Origin: UBA4971 sp029551185
GTDB lineage: Bacteria > Bacillota > SHA-98 > UBA4971
NCBI GenBank assembly: GCA_035593725.1
Contig: DAOSZN010000042.1
Location: 1-12,625, forward strand
Direction: 5' to 3'
Length of the DNA stretch: 12,625 nt
Every line of letters begins with the position of its first letter. The first letter of the stretch is position 1. Shown one piece after another: positions 1-9,641 of this stretch. The notes under the pieces are model-generated. The model saw only the letters and a list, made by a program, of their open reading frames with translations, ran no database searches and had not been told where the DNA came from. Both the position numbers and the translations under genes were made by a program.

Positions 1-2584
1 GATCTTGGTGCACTCCCAAAAGTTCATCATAGGTAGTTCTTCCGTATGTTTTAACTGCTTCCATCAGACGTTGAAATACTAGATTAGAGTCTTGCTTGAT
101 GTGGCCTTTGACTTTGATGGATTCAGAAAGGAGTTCATCCCATATCCGCCCGGCTGTCGGTATTAGAATTCTTCCATCATCATGCAGAAACAGGGGAATG
201 ATTCTCTTACGATTCCAGTCATCTGCCTGAACTGAGATTTCCCAGAGGGACCAGAATCCGCGTACACCTTGCGGAATATTCGGCAACTCTATGACGGGAA
301 TAGGCTGTCCTAGCGCAAAACGAGGAAGACGCATAACTAGGTTGCGAATGTTAGGGTTCTGCAATGTCAGATGTTGCGCTGTTGGGTTGATTTCAGCTTC
401 CTTACGTGTGAAGACTGCATCTATGGTTTCGGAGCTATCAGGCCAACGAAGATTCCATCCATCAATACGCTTTTCTGCTTGACCTCCATAGGCTTGGACA
501 AAACTTGTGGTCATACGCTCAACCCAATATGGGAAGGGATGGGAGATAAGCCTCTCGGCGTCGTCAGGCGTCAGATCTTCTGTTGAGCCCAATACTGATA
601 TGCTTTCCTTTGTTTGCCTTACTTGAGTTTCAATACGGATGACTGCATTGGCAATGGATGTCTCCACGTCTTCCGGGTTCAGAATGGCGTCCACATACAA
701 ATCTTCAAAGATACCTGCCGCTTCCGCAGAATCAAGGACATCACCTGTTTTGTCCACTCCGAATTCATTGAAAATCACAGTAAGTTTCTCTTCCAAAACT
801 TCAAGAACGCGATGGTCCACTGAATCTTCTAAGACTAAATTGATGGCACGTACCACCTTGTCCTGCCCGATTCGATCCACACGTCCGATACGTTGCTCAA
901 GACGCATAGGGTTCCACGGAATATCGTAGTTTATTACTACATGACAGAACTGTAAGTTAAGGCCTTCTCCACCTGCATCAGTGGAAATGAGGATTCTGGC
1001 GCGGTCAGCGAATATCTGCTGAACCTGCTCTCGTTCCTGCATATTCATTGAGCCGTTGAGGCAGACTGTATGAAACCCCCGGCTAGTAAGAAACTCATAT
1101 AGCATTTCTTGAGTGGCCATAAACTCAGTAAAAATCAATATCTTTAGGTTTGGGTCTCTCTCTTCCTGCTGCAGGCGGTATATCCAGTCCATAAGTGCTT
1201 CTGCCTTAACATCAGGTCCGGCCTCATCGCATTCTTTAGCAAACTCAAGTAACTGCCGTACCTCAGCATGTTCATTCTTGATCGCTTGAAGCTTATGCTT
1301 GGTGAGAATGTCCAGTTGCTCCTGGCCGTCAAGCTCAACCCAGTCTTCTTCAGGGAAACCGTCGAAGAGAGAGAGCTGTCCTTCGGGGCTTTCCAATGCT
1401 TCCAGTCGGCGCTCAAGGGTAACCCTTACGGCTCTGGTGCTTGAGGTAACCAATCTTTGCATAAGGAGCATGAGGAAGCCTATGTAGTTTCGTTTCTCGC
1501 GCATTGCTTGGTTATAACCTTCGCGAACATACTCTGTGACTGCATGGTATAGAATGCGCTGCATTCTGTGCCTCTCATCCCAGGCTATGGCTTCCAGTTG
1601 AGTTCTTCGTGGCTTGAAAAGAGGCCTCCCGTCTGCGCATATAGCTTGCCTCTTTTCCGTGCGGATGATGTAGGGCTTGACGCGGTCTCTCGTAATGCTT
1701 TCGATGTCCGGGAAAGCGTCCGGATCGAGCAATGAAATCAGCCGATGGAAGGAATCGGTCTTACCTTGATGAGGTGTTGCAGAAAGAAGGAGCAAATATG
1801 GCGCAGCTTCAGCAAGAGCCAAGCCCAGCTTATGTCTTGCAACTTGGTCAGTGCTTCCACCCAGACGATGGGCTTCATCCACAATAATTAGGTCCCAGCC
1901 TGCTGAGATGAGATCTTCAAATCTCTCTTTGTTGTATTCAGCTACCTGGTTGCGTGACCACCCCTTGCGTCCTTCAAGGGGTTTCACCGAGTCTATAGGG
2001 CAGACGATCTGAGGGAAGCGTTGCCATATGTTTTCGTCTTGGATTATTTGGCGATATGCAGAGAAATCGCCTGGGATTAGAAGCCTGAAGTCTTCGTTGA
2101 AGTGGGTGCGCATCTCCGCTACCCACTGGGTAACCAAGCCTCTCGGAGCAACTACGAGTGTACGCGCGACTTGGCCGCGAAGTTTTAGTTCCCGCATTAT
2201 CAGCCCGGCTTCAATGGTCTTTCCTAAGCCTACTTCATCTGCAAGCAAGTAACGGACTCGATCATTAGCTACAGCACGTGATAATGCCTGGATCTGATGC
2301 GGAAGGGGAATGACTGATGATTCAATGGGAGCAAGGAGAACATCATGGGTGAGTGCATCAGCAACCCGGGCGGCCGCTGCAACATATGCGATGTGAGCAG
2401 GTGTTGCCATGTTTGTCTCATCCACAGGTTTGAGTTCATCTTGACGAACACGAACTACCTCGTTCTGATTTGGCAGCCAGACTCGGTAGATGATATCTCC
2501 CCAAAGATTTTGAGTCTCTATAATCTTACATACTTGTTGGTATTTACTGCAGTAAACCCAAGTTCCAGTGTCAAGTCCCTTCAT
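1..2584 (-). CDS. brxHII: BREX type 3 SNF2/RapA-like helicase BrxHII (3' end outside window)
   Basis: Predicted DNA-dependent ATPase/translocase of the SNF2 superfamily 2 helicases, acting in the cytoplasm in BREX phage defence. The frame stays open for 861 codons to the left edge, so the C-terminus is missing. Visible motifs: a Q-like segment PLPHQIQAL near residue 93; motif I DEVGLGKTIEAG at 116-127; motif II DEAH at 236-239; motif III SAT at 268-270; motif V STDAGGEGLNLQ at 534-545; motif VI RIGRVDRIGQ at 565-574. Residues 1-55 look beta-rich, perhaps an SH3-like domain as in RapA (inference). The ATG at 2584 is the only plausible start: two in-frame stops (TGA TAA) end four codons' worth of sequence upstream. 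The GAAGG at 2598-2602 is a weak ribosome site 13 nt away, so translation probably depends on coupling with pglXI. The BREX assignment rests on gene order; taken alone this would be called a generic SNF2 helicase. Confidence 0.88.
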   Translation of the reverse strand, partial: MKGLDTGTWVYCSKYQQVCKIIETQNLWGDIIYRVWLPNQNEVVRVRQDELKPVDETNMATPAHIAYVAAAARVADALTHDVLLAPIESSVIPLPHQIQALSRAVANDRVRYLLADEVGLGKTIEAGLIMRELKLRGQVARTLVVAPRGLVTQWVAEMRTHFNEDFRLLIPGDFSAYRQIIQDENIWQRFPQIVCPIDSVKPLEGRKGWSRNQVAEYNKERFEDLISAGWDLIIVDEAHRLGGSTDQVARHKLGLALAEAAPYLLLLSATPHQGKTDSFHRLISLLDPDAFPDIESITRDRVKPYIIRTEKRQAICADGRPLFKPRRTQLEAIAWDERHRMQRILYHAVTEYVREGYNQAMREKRNYIGFLMLLMQRLVTSSTRAVRVTLERRLEALESPEGQLSLFDGFPEEDWVELDGQEQLDILTKHKLQAIKNEHAEVRQLLEFAKECDEAGPDVKAEALMDWIYRLQQEERDPNLKILIFTEFMATQEMLYEFLTSRGFHTVCLNGSMNMQEREQVQQIFADRARILISTDAGGEGLNLQFCHVVINYDIPWNPMRLEQRIGRVDRIGQDKVVRAINLVLEDSVDHRVLEVLEEKLTVIFNEFGVDKTGDVLDSAEAAGIFEDLYVDAILNPEDVETSIANAVIRIETQVRQTKESISVLGSTEDLTPDDAERLISHPFPYWVERMTTSFVQAYGGQAEKRIDGWNLRWPDSSETIDAVFTRKEAEINPTAQHLTLQNPNIRNLVMRLPRFALGQPIPVIELPNIPQGVRGFWSLWEISVQADDWNRKRIIPLFLHDDGRILIPTAGRIWDELLSESIKVKGHIKQDSNLVFQRLMEAVKTYGRTTYDELLGVHQD

Positions 2585-2593
2585 TTGATATTA

Positions 2594-5401
2594 TCAGCCT
2601 TCTGTCCTGGTTAATGCTTGGTCATACCACATGAGTAACTTTGGATCTTCCTGAAGAACCGTGACAGGAATCTTCTTCGCGACATCAAGTATTGTCTGGT
2701 AGTCCCGCTCTATCCAGGCCTTCTTAAATCCGGCACGAACAGCCTCCAGCCTGAAGACTTTCAGGCGTTTCTGTGTTGAAGCTCGATACTCTTCAAATTC
2801 CTTCAGCAGTGCTTTTTCGCGAAGTTTCTCAAGGTCTCCTGCCTTATTAGGATCAGGTACGTACCAGCGGTCCTTCGCCTTAGCCTGCAAAGCCGGGTCG
2901 TCTTTAGATAAGTTCCGTAGGTCCTTGAAGTTACTGGAAAGGTAGCTATGGATCTGACTGGGAACTTCGCCGGTCCCGTCATAGCGCAAGAAATTCTGCT
3001 GCAGTAGTTCTAACAGTTCCAGTGGTTCTTCGTGCTTCTGCCACCCGACAATCTCCTTCATAAACTGTGGGTGAAGCTCTTGGAAGGTTTGAGGCTTAAA
3101 AGCAAGCTGTTGTTTAAGCCATTGAATGGCTGAAGCTTCATCTAGGACGAATAGCTCCAGTTGCTGGATGTCTTTAACCCTCATACGTTTTTTATCGTAC
3201 TCAGCAACCTGATCCGGCAAAAAGTACATCCCGTCGCGTTCCGGAAAACGTTGACCCAGACCTTGATAGAACTCTGCTGCAGATAGAGGTACTGTTACTC
3301 CACGTTGTACGTGGAATGCAACCATGCGGTCGTAGAGAAGGTAATTCTGTCTCTCAGCTATGACTTCAACCTTACCATCTTTAGTCACGAAAACAGGAAG
3401 CTGCTTGAGGTGAGTGCGGACAAAGTCCCATGCGCCGTCTTCCGTGCCTGCTTGAAGTTTGAAGCGTTCTTCCAAGCCACTGTTAGGCTTGTATGCAGAG
3501 ATAATAAGATCCTGCTTGACGGCACTGCTGCTTGTAATCTGCTTAAACGTTCCTTGTTGTTTATCAAGAGTACGAACATCTGCAACGACAAAACCAACAC
3601 GCTGTAAGGCTTCTTGTATCGCATTCCACACGCTGTTTTTAGAGTTGTGAAATTCCACAGTCATCCATCTGCCAGGTTTGAGGACTCTGTAGTATTCCTC
3701 AAAGCAGCGTGTCATTAAGTGCTGGTATTCTGCAAGTCCTTTCCCTTGAGCTTTGTTTTCAATCACTTCTGGTTCATTGTTCGTGAAGACCTTTAGCCAC
3801 GATTCCCACAGGAAATTTAACTCTGAATACATTAGGTTACCTCCGAAGGGAGGATCAGTAAAGATGTAGTCTGAGTACTGGGCAGGCAAAAAAGCGTGTG
3901 AAGTGCTTTGCGTCCCAATAAAGAATCTTTCGCTTGCCTGATACATGTTAAGCATGGCAATTAGGCGTTTCAATCTGTTATTGAACGCATACCTAAATGA
4001 AACCTCTGAGTGCTGTGAACTGATGTAAAGGGTGCCACTGAGATTTCTGTTGTTCTGAGAGAAATGGTGTGGTGCATAGCGATTGAGGCGCGATAACCCT
4101 ATTAATCCCTGATCAAACAAGAAACGACAGAAACTCTTGATTTCTATCTCTGGTATTGCTGCTGTCTCCTCGAATAGTGTACTTAATAGCCACAGGCTCC
4201 TCTTCGTATAGAAATGATGCACATGAGTCATGCCTATGTCGTCGTTGCGTCTTGACTCTTCGCCTTCGGGCATCCGATCTGTCGGAAACCAATACGGAAT
4301 ATCACCATCCTCAATCTTTTGAATGAGCGCAAGATCAAAAGCATCTGGTGCCTTTTCAAGCCGTTTCCTGCCTACACTATAATTGATGAGTACAGGAACC
4401 TGCTTCGCTTGCCTTACAGTCTGGTTAATTGCTTTGTCATACTTAGTAACCCATGCGCGGTCCATATTGCGTTTCGTGAGGCTGGCATTGCAGTGCGGAC
4501 AAGGAAACTCGCGGTGTACCTTGCCCGCCTCCTTGTCCACTGCCACATCCCAAAACACCACTTCCTCAGAACACTCGGGGCACACAAACACATCAGACCA
4601 TACGGTATAATTGATCCTTCCCTTGGTCTTTCCGTCGGTGTGCAGAGTTTCATACATCCATCCGCATTCTTTCTCTACTTCTGAAAGGATTCGCTTGGCC
4701 TCTTTCTCAAATTCCTTTACATCCACAGGTGTATTGTAGTTGTATGCAATAAACGTTGCAGCAGGGGAAAGATCATTCAATATGGCTCGCCTTACACCTA
4801 GCCTAGAAAATAGCTGCCAGACAGTCTTTCCGTCTGAATCTGTTTCTTTCTGATAAATGGTACCATCTTGATCCACTCTATAACCTAGAGACTCAACTGT
4901 AGCACGGTCTCCACATAGCTGTGCTGCGACTCCTGTCATCCCGGTTCCGCAGAATCCATCGAAAACGATATCCCCGGGTTCGGTATAGTGTAATATGTAT
5001 CGCATAATTGCCTTATGAGGCACCTTGGTATGATAGGAGTGAGCGTTGTATATGGGATCATTCTTGCCTTCACTCACATCTGCAGCAAACGGCTTCTTGT
5101 CGTAATGTTCGTTGGGATTATAAGGTTTCCCGTAATGCTCTATGAAATCTTCGATAAACGGATTAGGACATGCGGTATAGTACGGCGGATCTGACAATGC
5201 AAGAATGTCTTCATCTAGACCTATTGGAAACCCTTCGATTTTTCTAAACTCAGGGTCCTTAAGCTTCTCAGCGAGCTTCTGCAGAAAGTACTCCCTTCGT
5301 GCCTCATCGCTTTCGAAGGTCATTCCCAGGCATTCAACCGGACCACTGGTTTTCGCTACTCTATTCTCTTCAAGAAATGACATCTGTTTGGAAGCACACA
5401 A
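2594..5401 (-). CDS. pglXI: BREX type 3 DNA methyltransferase PglXI, Zn-ribbon containing
   Basis: 935-residue predicted adenine-specific DNA methyltransferase, expected to mark host DNA with SAM as donor so that BREX spares it. Seen in the protein: DPPYY at 71-75; SAM-binding motif I FDGFCGTG at 147-154; a zinc ribbon C274-x2-C277 ... C301-x2-C304; and a second DPPFGGN at 516-522 followed by a motif-VIII-like region with ELNFLWESWL. Two DPPY/F motifs flank motif I, and the later one is in the position usual for catalysis. The C-terminal ~300 residues have no motif I recognise and could hold target recognition. The start is TTG at 5401: AGGAG at 5411-5415 lies 9 nt upstream and overlaps the brxC stop codon, whereas the in-frame ATG at 5383 has no good ribosome site. 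It lies 12 nt after brxC and 9 nt before brxHII. The recognition sequence cannot be read from the protein. Confidence 0.9.
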   Translation of the reverse strand: MCASKQMSFLEENRVAKTSGPVECLGMTFESDEARREYFLQKLAEKLKDPEFRKIEGFPIGLDEDILALSDPPYYTACPNPFIEDFIEHYGKPYNPNEHYDKKPFAADVSEGKNDPIYNAHSYHTKVPHKAIMRYILHYTEPGDIVFDGFCGTGMTGVAAQLCGDRATVESLGYRVDQDGTIYQKETDSDGKTVWQLFSRLGVRRAILNDLSPAATFIAYNYNTPVDVKEFEKEAKRILSEVEKECGWMYETLHTDGKTKGRINYTVWSDVFVCPECSEEVVFWDVAVDKEAGKVHREFPCPHCNASLTKRNMDRAWVTKYDKAINQTVRQAKQVPVLINYSVGRKRLEKAPDAFDLALIQKIEDGDIPYWFPTDRMPEGEESRRNDDIGMTHVHHFYTKRSLWLLSTLFEETAAIPEIEIKSFCRFLFDQGLIGLSRLNRYAPHHFSQNNRNLSGTLYISSQHSEVSFRYAFNNRLKRLIAMLNMYQASERFFIGTQSTSHAFLPAQYSDYIFTDPPFGGNLMYSELNFLWESWLKVFTNNEPEVIENKAQGKGLAEYQHLMTRCFEEYYRVLKPGRWMTVEFHNSKNSVWNAIQEALQRVGFVVADVRTLDKQQGTFKQITSSSAVKQDLIISAYKPNSGLEERFKLQAGTEDGAWDFVRTHLKQLPVFVTKDGKVEVIAERQNYLLYDRMVAFHVQRGVTVPLSAAEFYQGLGQRFPERDGMYFLPDQVAEYDKKRMRVKDIQQLELFVLDEASAIQWLKQQLAFKPQTFQELHPQFMKEIVGWQKHEEPLELLELLQQNFLRYDGTGEVPSQIHSYLSSNFKDLRNLSKDDPALQAKAKDRWYVPDPNKAGDLEKLREKALLKEFEEYRASTQKRLKVFRLEAVRAGFKKAWIERDYQTILDVAKKIPVTVLQEDPKLLMWYDQALTRTEG

Positions 5402-5410
5402 TACACATCT

Positions 5411-5415
5411 CTCCT
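5411..5415 (-). promoter_or_regulatory. Shine-Dalgarno site that fixes the TTG start of pglXI
   Basis: AGGAG on the minus strand, 9 nt before the TTG at 5401, with its first bases inside the TAG stop of brxC. This supports the non-ATG start and suggests that termination of brxC feeds initiation of pglXI. Confidence 0.7.
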
Positions 5416-8400
5416 ATTCCAGCATGATACGAATTTTGCCGGCTTCTCTACCTTTTATTAACCCGGTTAGATATTCATCAAAGCGTTTCCTTAGCTCATT
5501 AGGCGTGGAAGGGGTACCGCCTACAGATAATGCATTCCACAGATCTTCGGTCTTGATGGTGACCTTAACTAAGCCGGAGAATACCTCTTGTAGCGCATTG
5601 ACGAAATTCTGTCCAACCTCATCAGGGAGTCTTCGGTCTTTGAGGAAGTCGTTTATTAGGACTCGGTCATCACGTTTGAGTAGTTCGAGGTTTTCATGAA
5701 TAGTAGGATCTTCGAGATTTTCCAGCAAGATTTTGGTCCAGGAGGTTACGAGGGAATCCAATTCATTTTCTAGATGGTCCAGTAGCATATCTGCACTGGC
5801 CTTCGACGATTCTGCGCCAGGCTTGTACTCACAATGCGGGCATTTAGGCGATACATCTAGATCGGATTTGGTAAGGGCAAAGCAGGTTCTTAGCTCTCCA
5901 AGTCGGTTCTGGAAATCAATGAGCTGTTGATGAGGCATTATGTTGACAGTAGACAGTTTTTGTAAGATATTAAGCCGTTCATCTTGCACTAGAGCACTCT
6001 TACGTTTATCGTCACTAATGCCGAGCCTTGCCCGCTCATGAAGTCTCAGGTAAACATCAATATATGACTGCTTCAGATCACTCAGTTGACGAAAGACCCT
6101 ACGATGAAAATCAGTCTTCTGTGTTTTGCTTCTGTCAGAGAGCTCACTGACTATCTTATTCCTAACTTCCTTCATATTCACTATCCAATTATGGTCTGCG
6201 GGCAGTACTGCTTCTGCAGTAGAAAGATAGGATGCAGTAGGTTCCAACTCTGTAAGCATGTCATGTAATGCTTCGATATCTTTAAGACTCTGTAAGCCGA
6301 CGTGATGGCTCTTTACATCATCTACATCGTAGCGGAAGTTCTTGAACTTGCCAGGAGTTGAATACACCTGTAAAGACTCAAGAAAATCTTTTAAGCTCTC
6401 CAGCTCTGAACGCAAGATTGCGGTTTCTTCTTCGCCCAGCAAGTTACGGCCCCAGAACATCATGCCACTCTGTATGTATTGTTGTGCACGAATCAGTCGC
6501 TCGATGGTTTGAGCAATCGTTTTCAAAAGCTCTTTTACAGGTTCGTCTTTGCCCTGTGTAATTAGTTGTGCCATGCCCGGAGTCAAACCTAATAATTCAA
6601 AGAGTGCTTTCATGGCAGGGATGTTCCAGTCTTTAGGCCGTTCCAGATGCTTAAATTCAACCAGATGATCGATGGGAGTCGCAGCCAAAGCGGGCAAGTC
6701 AATTGCATCAAACTTTCTCCCGGGAATAGCCAGGACCACGTGGCCTGAGTAGACTAACGCAGCAAGGATTACTACTACCCATTCAGGTTCCAGCCTGAAA
6801 GTTGTTGGGGCTAGGTATTCAACACCAACAACATCCTCAATCAACTCAGAACGGTTGACAACTTTGCCTTGTCCCTTATCGTTCAGAATGTTTAAGATGT
6901 ACTTGGCGTATCTGGACTTAGTCGGATCAAGTCGATCTCCGTCAAGCAGTTCAAGCGCATCAAGGACTGCTGTAGCTTGCTTTGTTTGGGATTGTCCTGC
7001 GATTGTGCGAAGTGCGTCCTGTGCAGCCAGAGAACGATTCTTACCTGTTATCTGTACTGAGAAGAACGGGTGCTCAGGTGCTTGATCTTGAAAGTGGGTT
7101 GCCAGACATCCTGAGCTGACTGCGTTGACAATGTCACGGACATTGATATTTTCACTTTCGCTTGGGGTGATCTTGCCTTTCATCCAGTCAATCAGGTTCT
7201 TTGTTTTCCCCTGATAAGTAACTTCGAAGCCTGTGGTTATGTGTTCTTGTAACCATTTGACAAGTTGGCGTAGGAATTCCTCGGCTTTAGACTCATAGAC
7301 TGCTTTTGCGCGTCCTGAGGAAGTAGATGAAAGATCTTGAGCAGCAGCGTAGTTCTGTAGAATTTTGTCAAAGTCAGCGTCAGTGCTTCGGAGATGGAAG
7401 AACACCTCATCAGCTTTTTTCTCATCCTTATAGTATGGCGGTTCGTAAGGTTGAATGAAGTAAATGTAGAAGTCTCGGGGTGGCACAGCAGTCGAGCGCT
7501 CATTTGGAGCGCCAAAGAATAGATAACCTGTCCGTGCTGCTTTGTGTTCAACCCACTCTAATTCGTGCTCCCAGATATTATAACCAGTGACATAGGTCTT
7601 ATCTGTACACTCCATGACACGCTTGAGCGCTTCATAGTAATAAAAGTCCAATTGTGCCTTATCGAGACTTTCAGCACGATCTTCTATGATTGCATCGTAG
7701 TCTTCAGTTTTCTTTAGATCCAGATAATATTGCCTGTTATCCGGATTGGAAGATATGAACTGTCCACTCACAGTCTTATGAATCTCCCGCAAGACAGTCT
7801 CTACCTGACCGAGAAGGTCAGTAGCGGGTTCGCCGCCTAGATCCTCAATACCCGGTTGATAGAGACAGAGACTGTCTCTTAGCTCCTCAGGTGTTGCTCC
7901 GAGGTTTGAGTAGATATCTCCGGTAGTGAGACGGTGCACTGACAAGCCGTGAATTAGCCGAAGAGCCATAGGTTTATACATGGGACGGGGGAAAGCGTGC
8001 TCAATACGGGATTCAAGAACTTGACTGCAGTCGATGACTGCTCGAATATCAGGCTGAGTCCTGAAAACGGCGTTGTCTCTGAGAAATGGCCAATAACTAT
8101 CGTAAGCAATGAGGCCGGGATAATCCTTTGGGACTTCCTCATCCACCAGTTTTCTCATGGAAAGTGAAAGAGTCTTAAGCACTTCTCGCTTTTCAGCAAC
8201 TGTGATTCTCTCGAACGTATCAATGTAATCCGGGTGCACAGGGAAAAGCCGGACATACTCATCCATTCGCTCATTCATGTTCCCGTAGAACTTGGCAAAG
8301 GGCATTAGGTACTCTTTGATTCGAGCTTGTTGTTCATTCGTTTTCTTCAAGAGACGTTCGCTGACGACATATTTCACATCTTGCCTAACGATGAGTACTT

Positions 8401-9127
8401 GCTCAAAGCGATCTTTCACTCTACGAATCATTTCTGCCACGAATGAGAATCTAGGGCTATCAAAGATTGCTTCCTGTATACCTGCGATAAAGCGGAATCG
8501 TAGGTCTTTGCAAACTTCACCAATTTGCCGTAAGAAGTTAAGGTCAAGGATGATTTGTTTGTCATCTCGCGAACGGAGATATTCAAGTAATTCGTCGATC
8601 ACCAGTAACAACCCATGATCAGGGTACTTGTGGTGAAACTCTGTCATCATCTCCTCAAATACCGGCTTGTCATCGGGGACTTCATCGGATCTTGGGAAAA
8701 GAAAGTCCACACCCAACTTTTGAAGATTATCTTCAAGTGTGAGGAAGACGATATCTCGTAGAGACATGGTTGTCGCACCTATTTCAGCGCGAATCACCTT
8801 GAACTTGCCGGCAATCTTAGTTGAGGCCTTCATGACTGCGTCATTGTTAAGCTTGGATATCAGCTCGGGATATTCAGCAATTGCAGAGATAACTGACATC
8901 AAATGGGACTTACCTGTTCCATAGTTGCCCACTATCAGTAGCCCTTTGCTATCCATAGGCTCACTGAATTGGAGATTTGGAATTACAATGTCTGTCAGTT
9001 TCTCTGCCATTTCGTTGGAGATAACGTACGTTCGGACTAATTGCTCGGCAATTGTTAGTTTGTCCGCATGCCGAAGCTGAATCACTGTCTCAATCGGGTC
9101 AAACTGGACAAGGTCACCGTACTTCAT
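5414..9127 (-). CDS. brxC: BREX type 3 P-loop ATPase BrxC/PglY
   Basis: 1237-residue ATPase, the large core component shared by BREX types (BrxC/PglY, DUF6079-type). In known systems it is needed for defence and acts with PglX and PglZ in the cytoplasm; its exact step is unsettled. Seen: Walker A GNYGTGKS at 67-74; Walker B LLLVIDEL at 173-180; then an AAA-like region with conserved-looking FRFIAGIQEAIF near 211-222. Most of the remaining ~950 residues are helical in character, with charged stretches around 880-910 and 1015-1040. A late cysteine cluster C1082, C1096, C1099 (CPHC) resembles part of a zinc finger but a fourth ligand is not evident. The length fits the family. AAAGGAG eight nt before the ATG supports the start, and ATGA overlaps the brxF stop, so the two are probably translationally coupled. 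Confident, from ATPase motifs plus position directly after brxF. Confidence 0.92.
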   Translation of the reverse strand: MKYGDLVQFDPIETVIQLRHADKLTIAEQLVRTYVISNEMAEKLTDIVIPNLQFSEPMDSKGLLIVGNYGTGKSHLMSVISAIAEYPELISKLNNDAVMKASTKIAGKFKVIRAEIGATTMSLRDIVFLTLEDNLQKLGVDFLFPRSDEVPDDKPVFEEMMTEFHHKYPDHGLLLVIDELLEYLRSRDDKQIILDLNFLRQIGEVCKDLRFRFIAGIQEAIFDSPRFSFVAEMIRRVKDRFEQVLIVRQDVKYVVSERLLKKTNEQQARIKEYLMPFAKFYGNMNERMDEYVRLFPVHPDYIDTFERITVAEKREVLKTLSLSMRKLVDEEVPKDYPGLIAYDSYWPFLRDNAVFRTQPDIRAVIDCSQVLESRIEHAFPRPMYKPMALRLIHGLSVHRLTTGDIYSNLGATPEELRDSLCLYQPGIEDLGGEPATDLLGQVETVLREIHKTVSGQFISSNPDNRQYYLDLKKTEDYDAIIEDRAESLDKAQLDFYYYEALKRVMECTDKTYVTGYNIWEHELEWVEHKAARTGYLFFGAPNERSTAVPPRDFYIYFIQPYEPPYYKDEKKADEVFFHLRSTDADFDKILQNYAAAQDLSSTSSGRAKAVYESKAEEFLRQLVKWLQEHITTGFEVTYQGKTKNLIDWMKGKITPSESENINVRDIVNAVSSGCLATHFQDQAPEHPFFSVQITGKNRSLAAQDALRTIAGQSQTKQATAVLDALELLDGDRLDPTKSRYAKYILNILNDKGQGKVVNRSELIEDVVGVEYLAPTTFRLEPEWVVVILAALVYSGHVVLAIPGRKFDAIDLPALAATPIDHLVEFKHLERPKDWNIPAMKALFELLGLTPGMAQLITQGKDEPVKELLKTIAQTIERLIRAQQYIQSGMMFWGRNLLGEEETAILRSELESLKDFLESLQVYSTPGKFKNFRYDVDDVKSHHVGLQSLKDIEALHDMLTELEPTASYLSTAEAVLPADHNWIVNMKEVRNKIVSELSDRSKTQKTDFHRRVFRQLSDLKQSYIDVYLRLHERARLGISDDKRKSALVQDERLNILQKLSTVNIMPHQQLIDFQNRLGELRTCFALTKSDLDVSPKCPHCEYKPGAESSKASADMLLDHLENELDSLVTSWTKILLENLEDPTIHENLELLKRDDRVLINDFLKDRRLPDEVGQNFVNALQEVFSGLVKVTIKTEDLWNALSVGGTPSTPNELRKRFDEYLTGLIKGREAGKIRIMLE

Positions 9128-9636
9128 GTCCGATACTCCTTTACAGCGTTGTCGAGACCTTGGGTAGTCGCTGTCAAATCTATTATTAAGAAGTCTTGTA
9201 TCCGGTACCTGCGGTACTCAGGATGCCTAGACTCTGCGTACGTCAAGTAACCGTTCTCCACTAAACCATTCCAGGCAGCAACGACAGTATGATTTCGAGA
9301 GAGCTTTGTGAGGAGTTGTAATGGGTCTTGCTTAAGTGTTACGTCGAATAGAATTTCTAAGTTATCCAGTAGGATTATCTCGTTTGCTGTGTGGTTTGTA
9401 AGTTCGTCCAAAAGCCTGAAGACGCACAGAATTCTTTGCCTTTCTGTCAGATCAAGCATTCGCTTGGAAAGCTCCAGATTAACATTAATCAGGGGAGCGC
9501 CTGTGCGTGCTTCTATCTCTTGTAATACCGTGGTCTTACCTGAGCCTTCAGGCCCTACGATAAGTACCAGTCGGTAGTGAAGCCCTGACGCTTGTTTGAG
9601 CTTTTGAAATACCTCGCAAGTGGGACTTCTTGACAT
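9124..9636 (-). CDS. brxF: BREX type 3 small P-loop protein BrxF
   Basis: 170-residue predicted ATPase, the small protein that opens type 3 BREX operons. Seen: Walker A GPEGSGKTT at 28-36, a Walker B-like EIILLDNLEILF at about 86-97, and a following strand TVVAAWNG that resembles a sensor segment. The ORC/Cdc6-like core takes up nearly the whole protein; the last ~40 residues (with HPEYRRYRIQDF) may form a small winged-helix-like tail, which is inference. No membrane segment or signal peptide. The ATG at 9636 has an excellent ribosome site at 9642-9649, making this the first gene of the operon. It overlaps brxC by ATGA, which suggests the two ATPases are made in fixed ratio and may act together. 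Sequence alone would only give 'ATP-binding protein'; order and length give the BrxF name. Confidence 0.88.
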   Translation of the reverse strand: MSRSPTCEVFQKLKQASGLHYRLVLIVGPEGSGKTTVLQEIEARTGAPLINVNLELSKRMLDLTERQRILCVFRLLDELTNHTANEIILLDNLEILFDVTLKQDPLQLLTKLSRNHTVVAAWNGLVENGYLTYAESRHPEYRRYRIQDFLIIDLTATTQGLDNAVKEYRT

Positions 9637-9641
9637 GATTG

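Noticed and set aside
1..5401. DISARM, type I or type III restriction-modification as the identity of the methylase/helicase pair
   Set aside because: No nuclease domain, specificity subunit or DISARM-type genes are seen, and the pair follows brxF and brxC in type 3 BREX order.
5205..5699. 164-codon plus-strand open frame
   Set aside because: It lies antisense across the brxC/pglXI junction, has no ribosome site, and both minus-strand genes have clear protein motifs.
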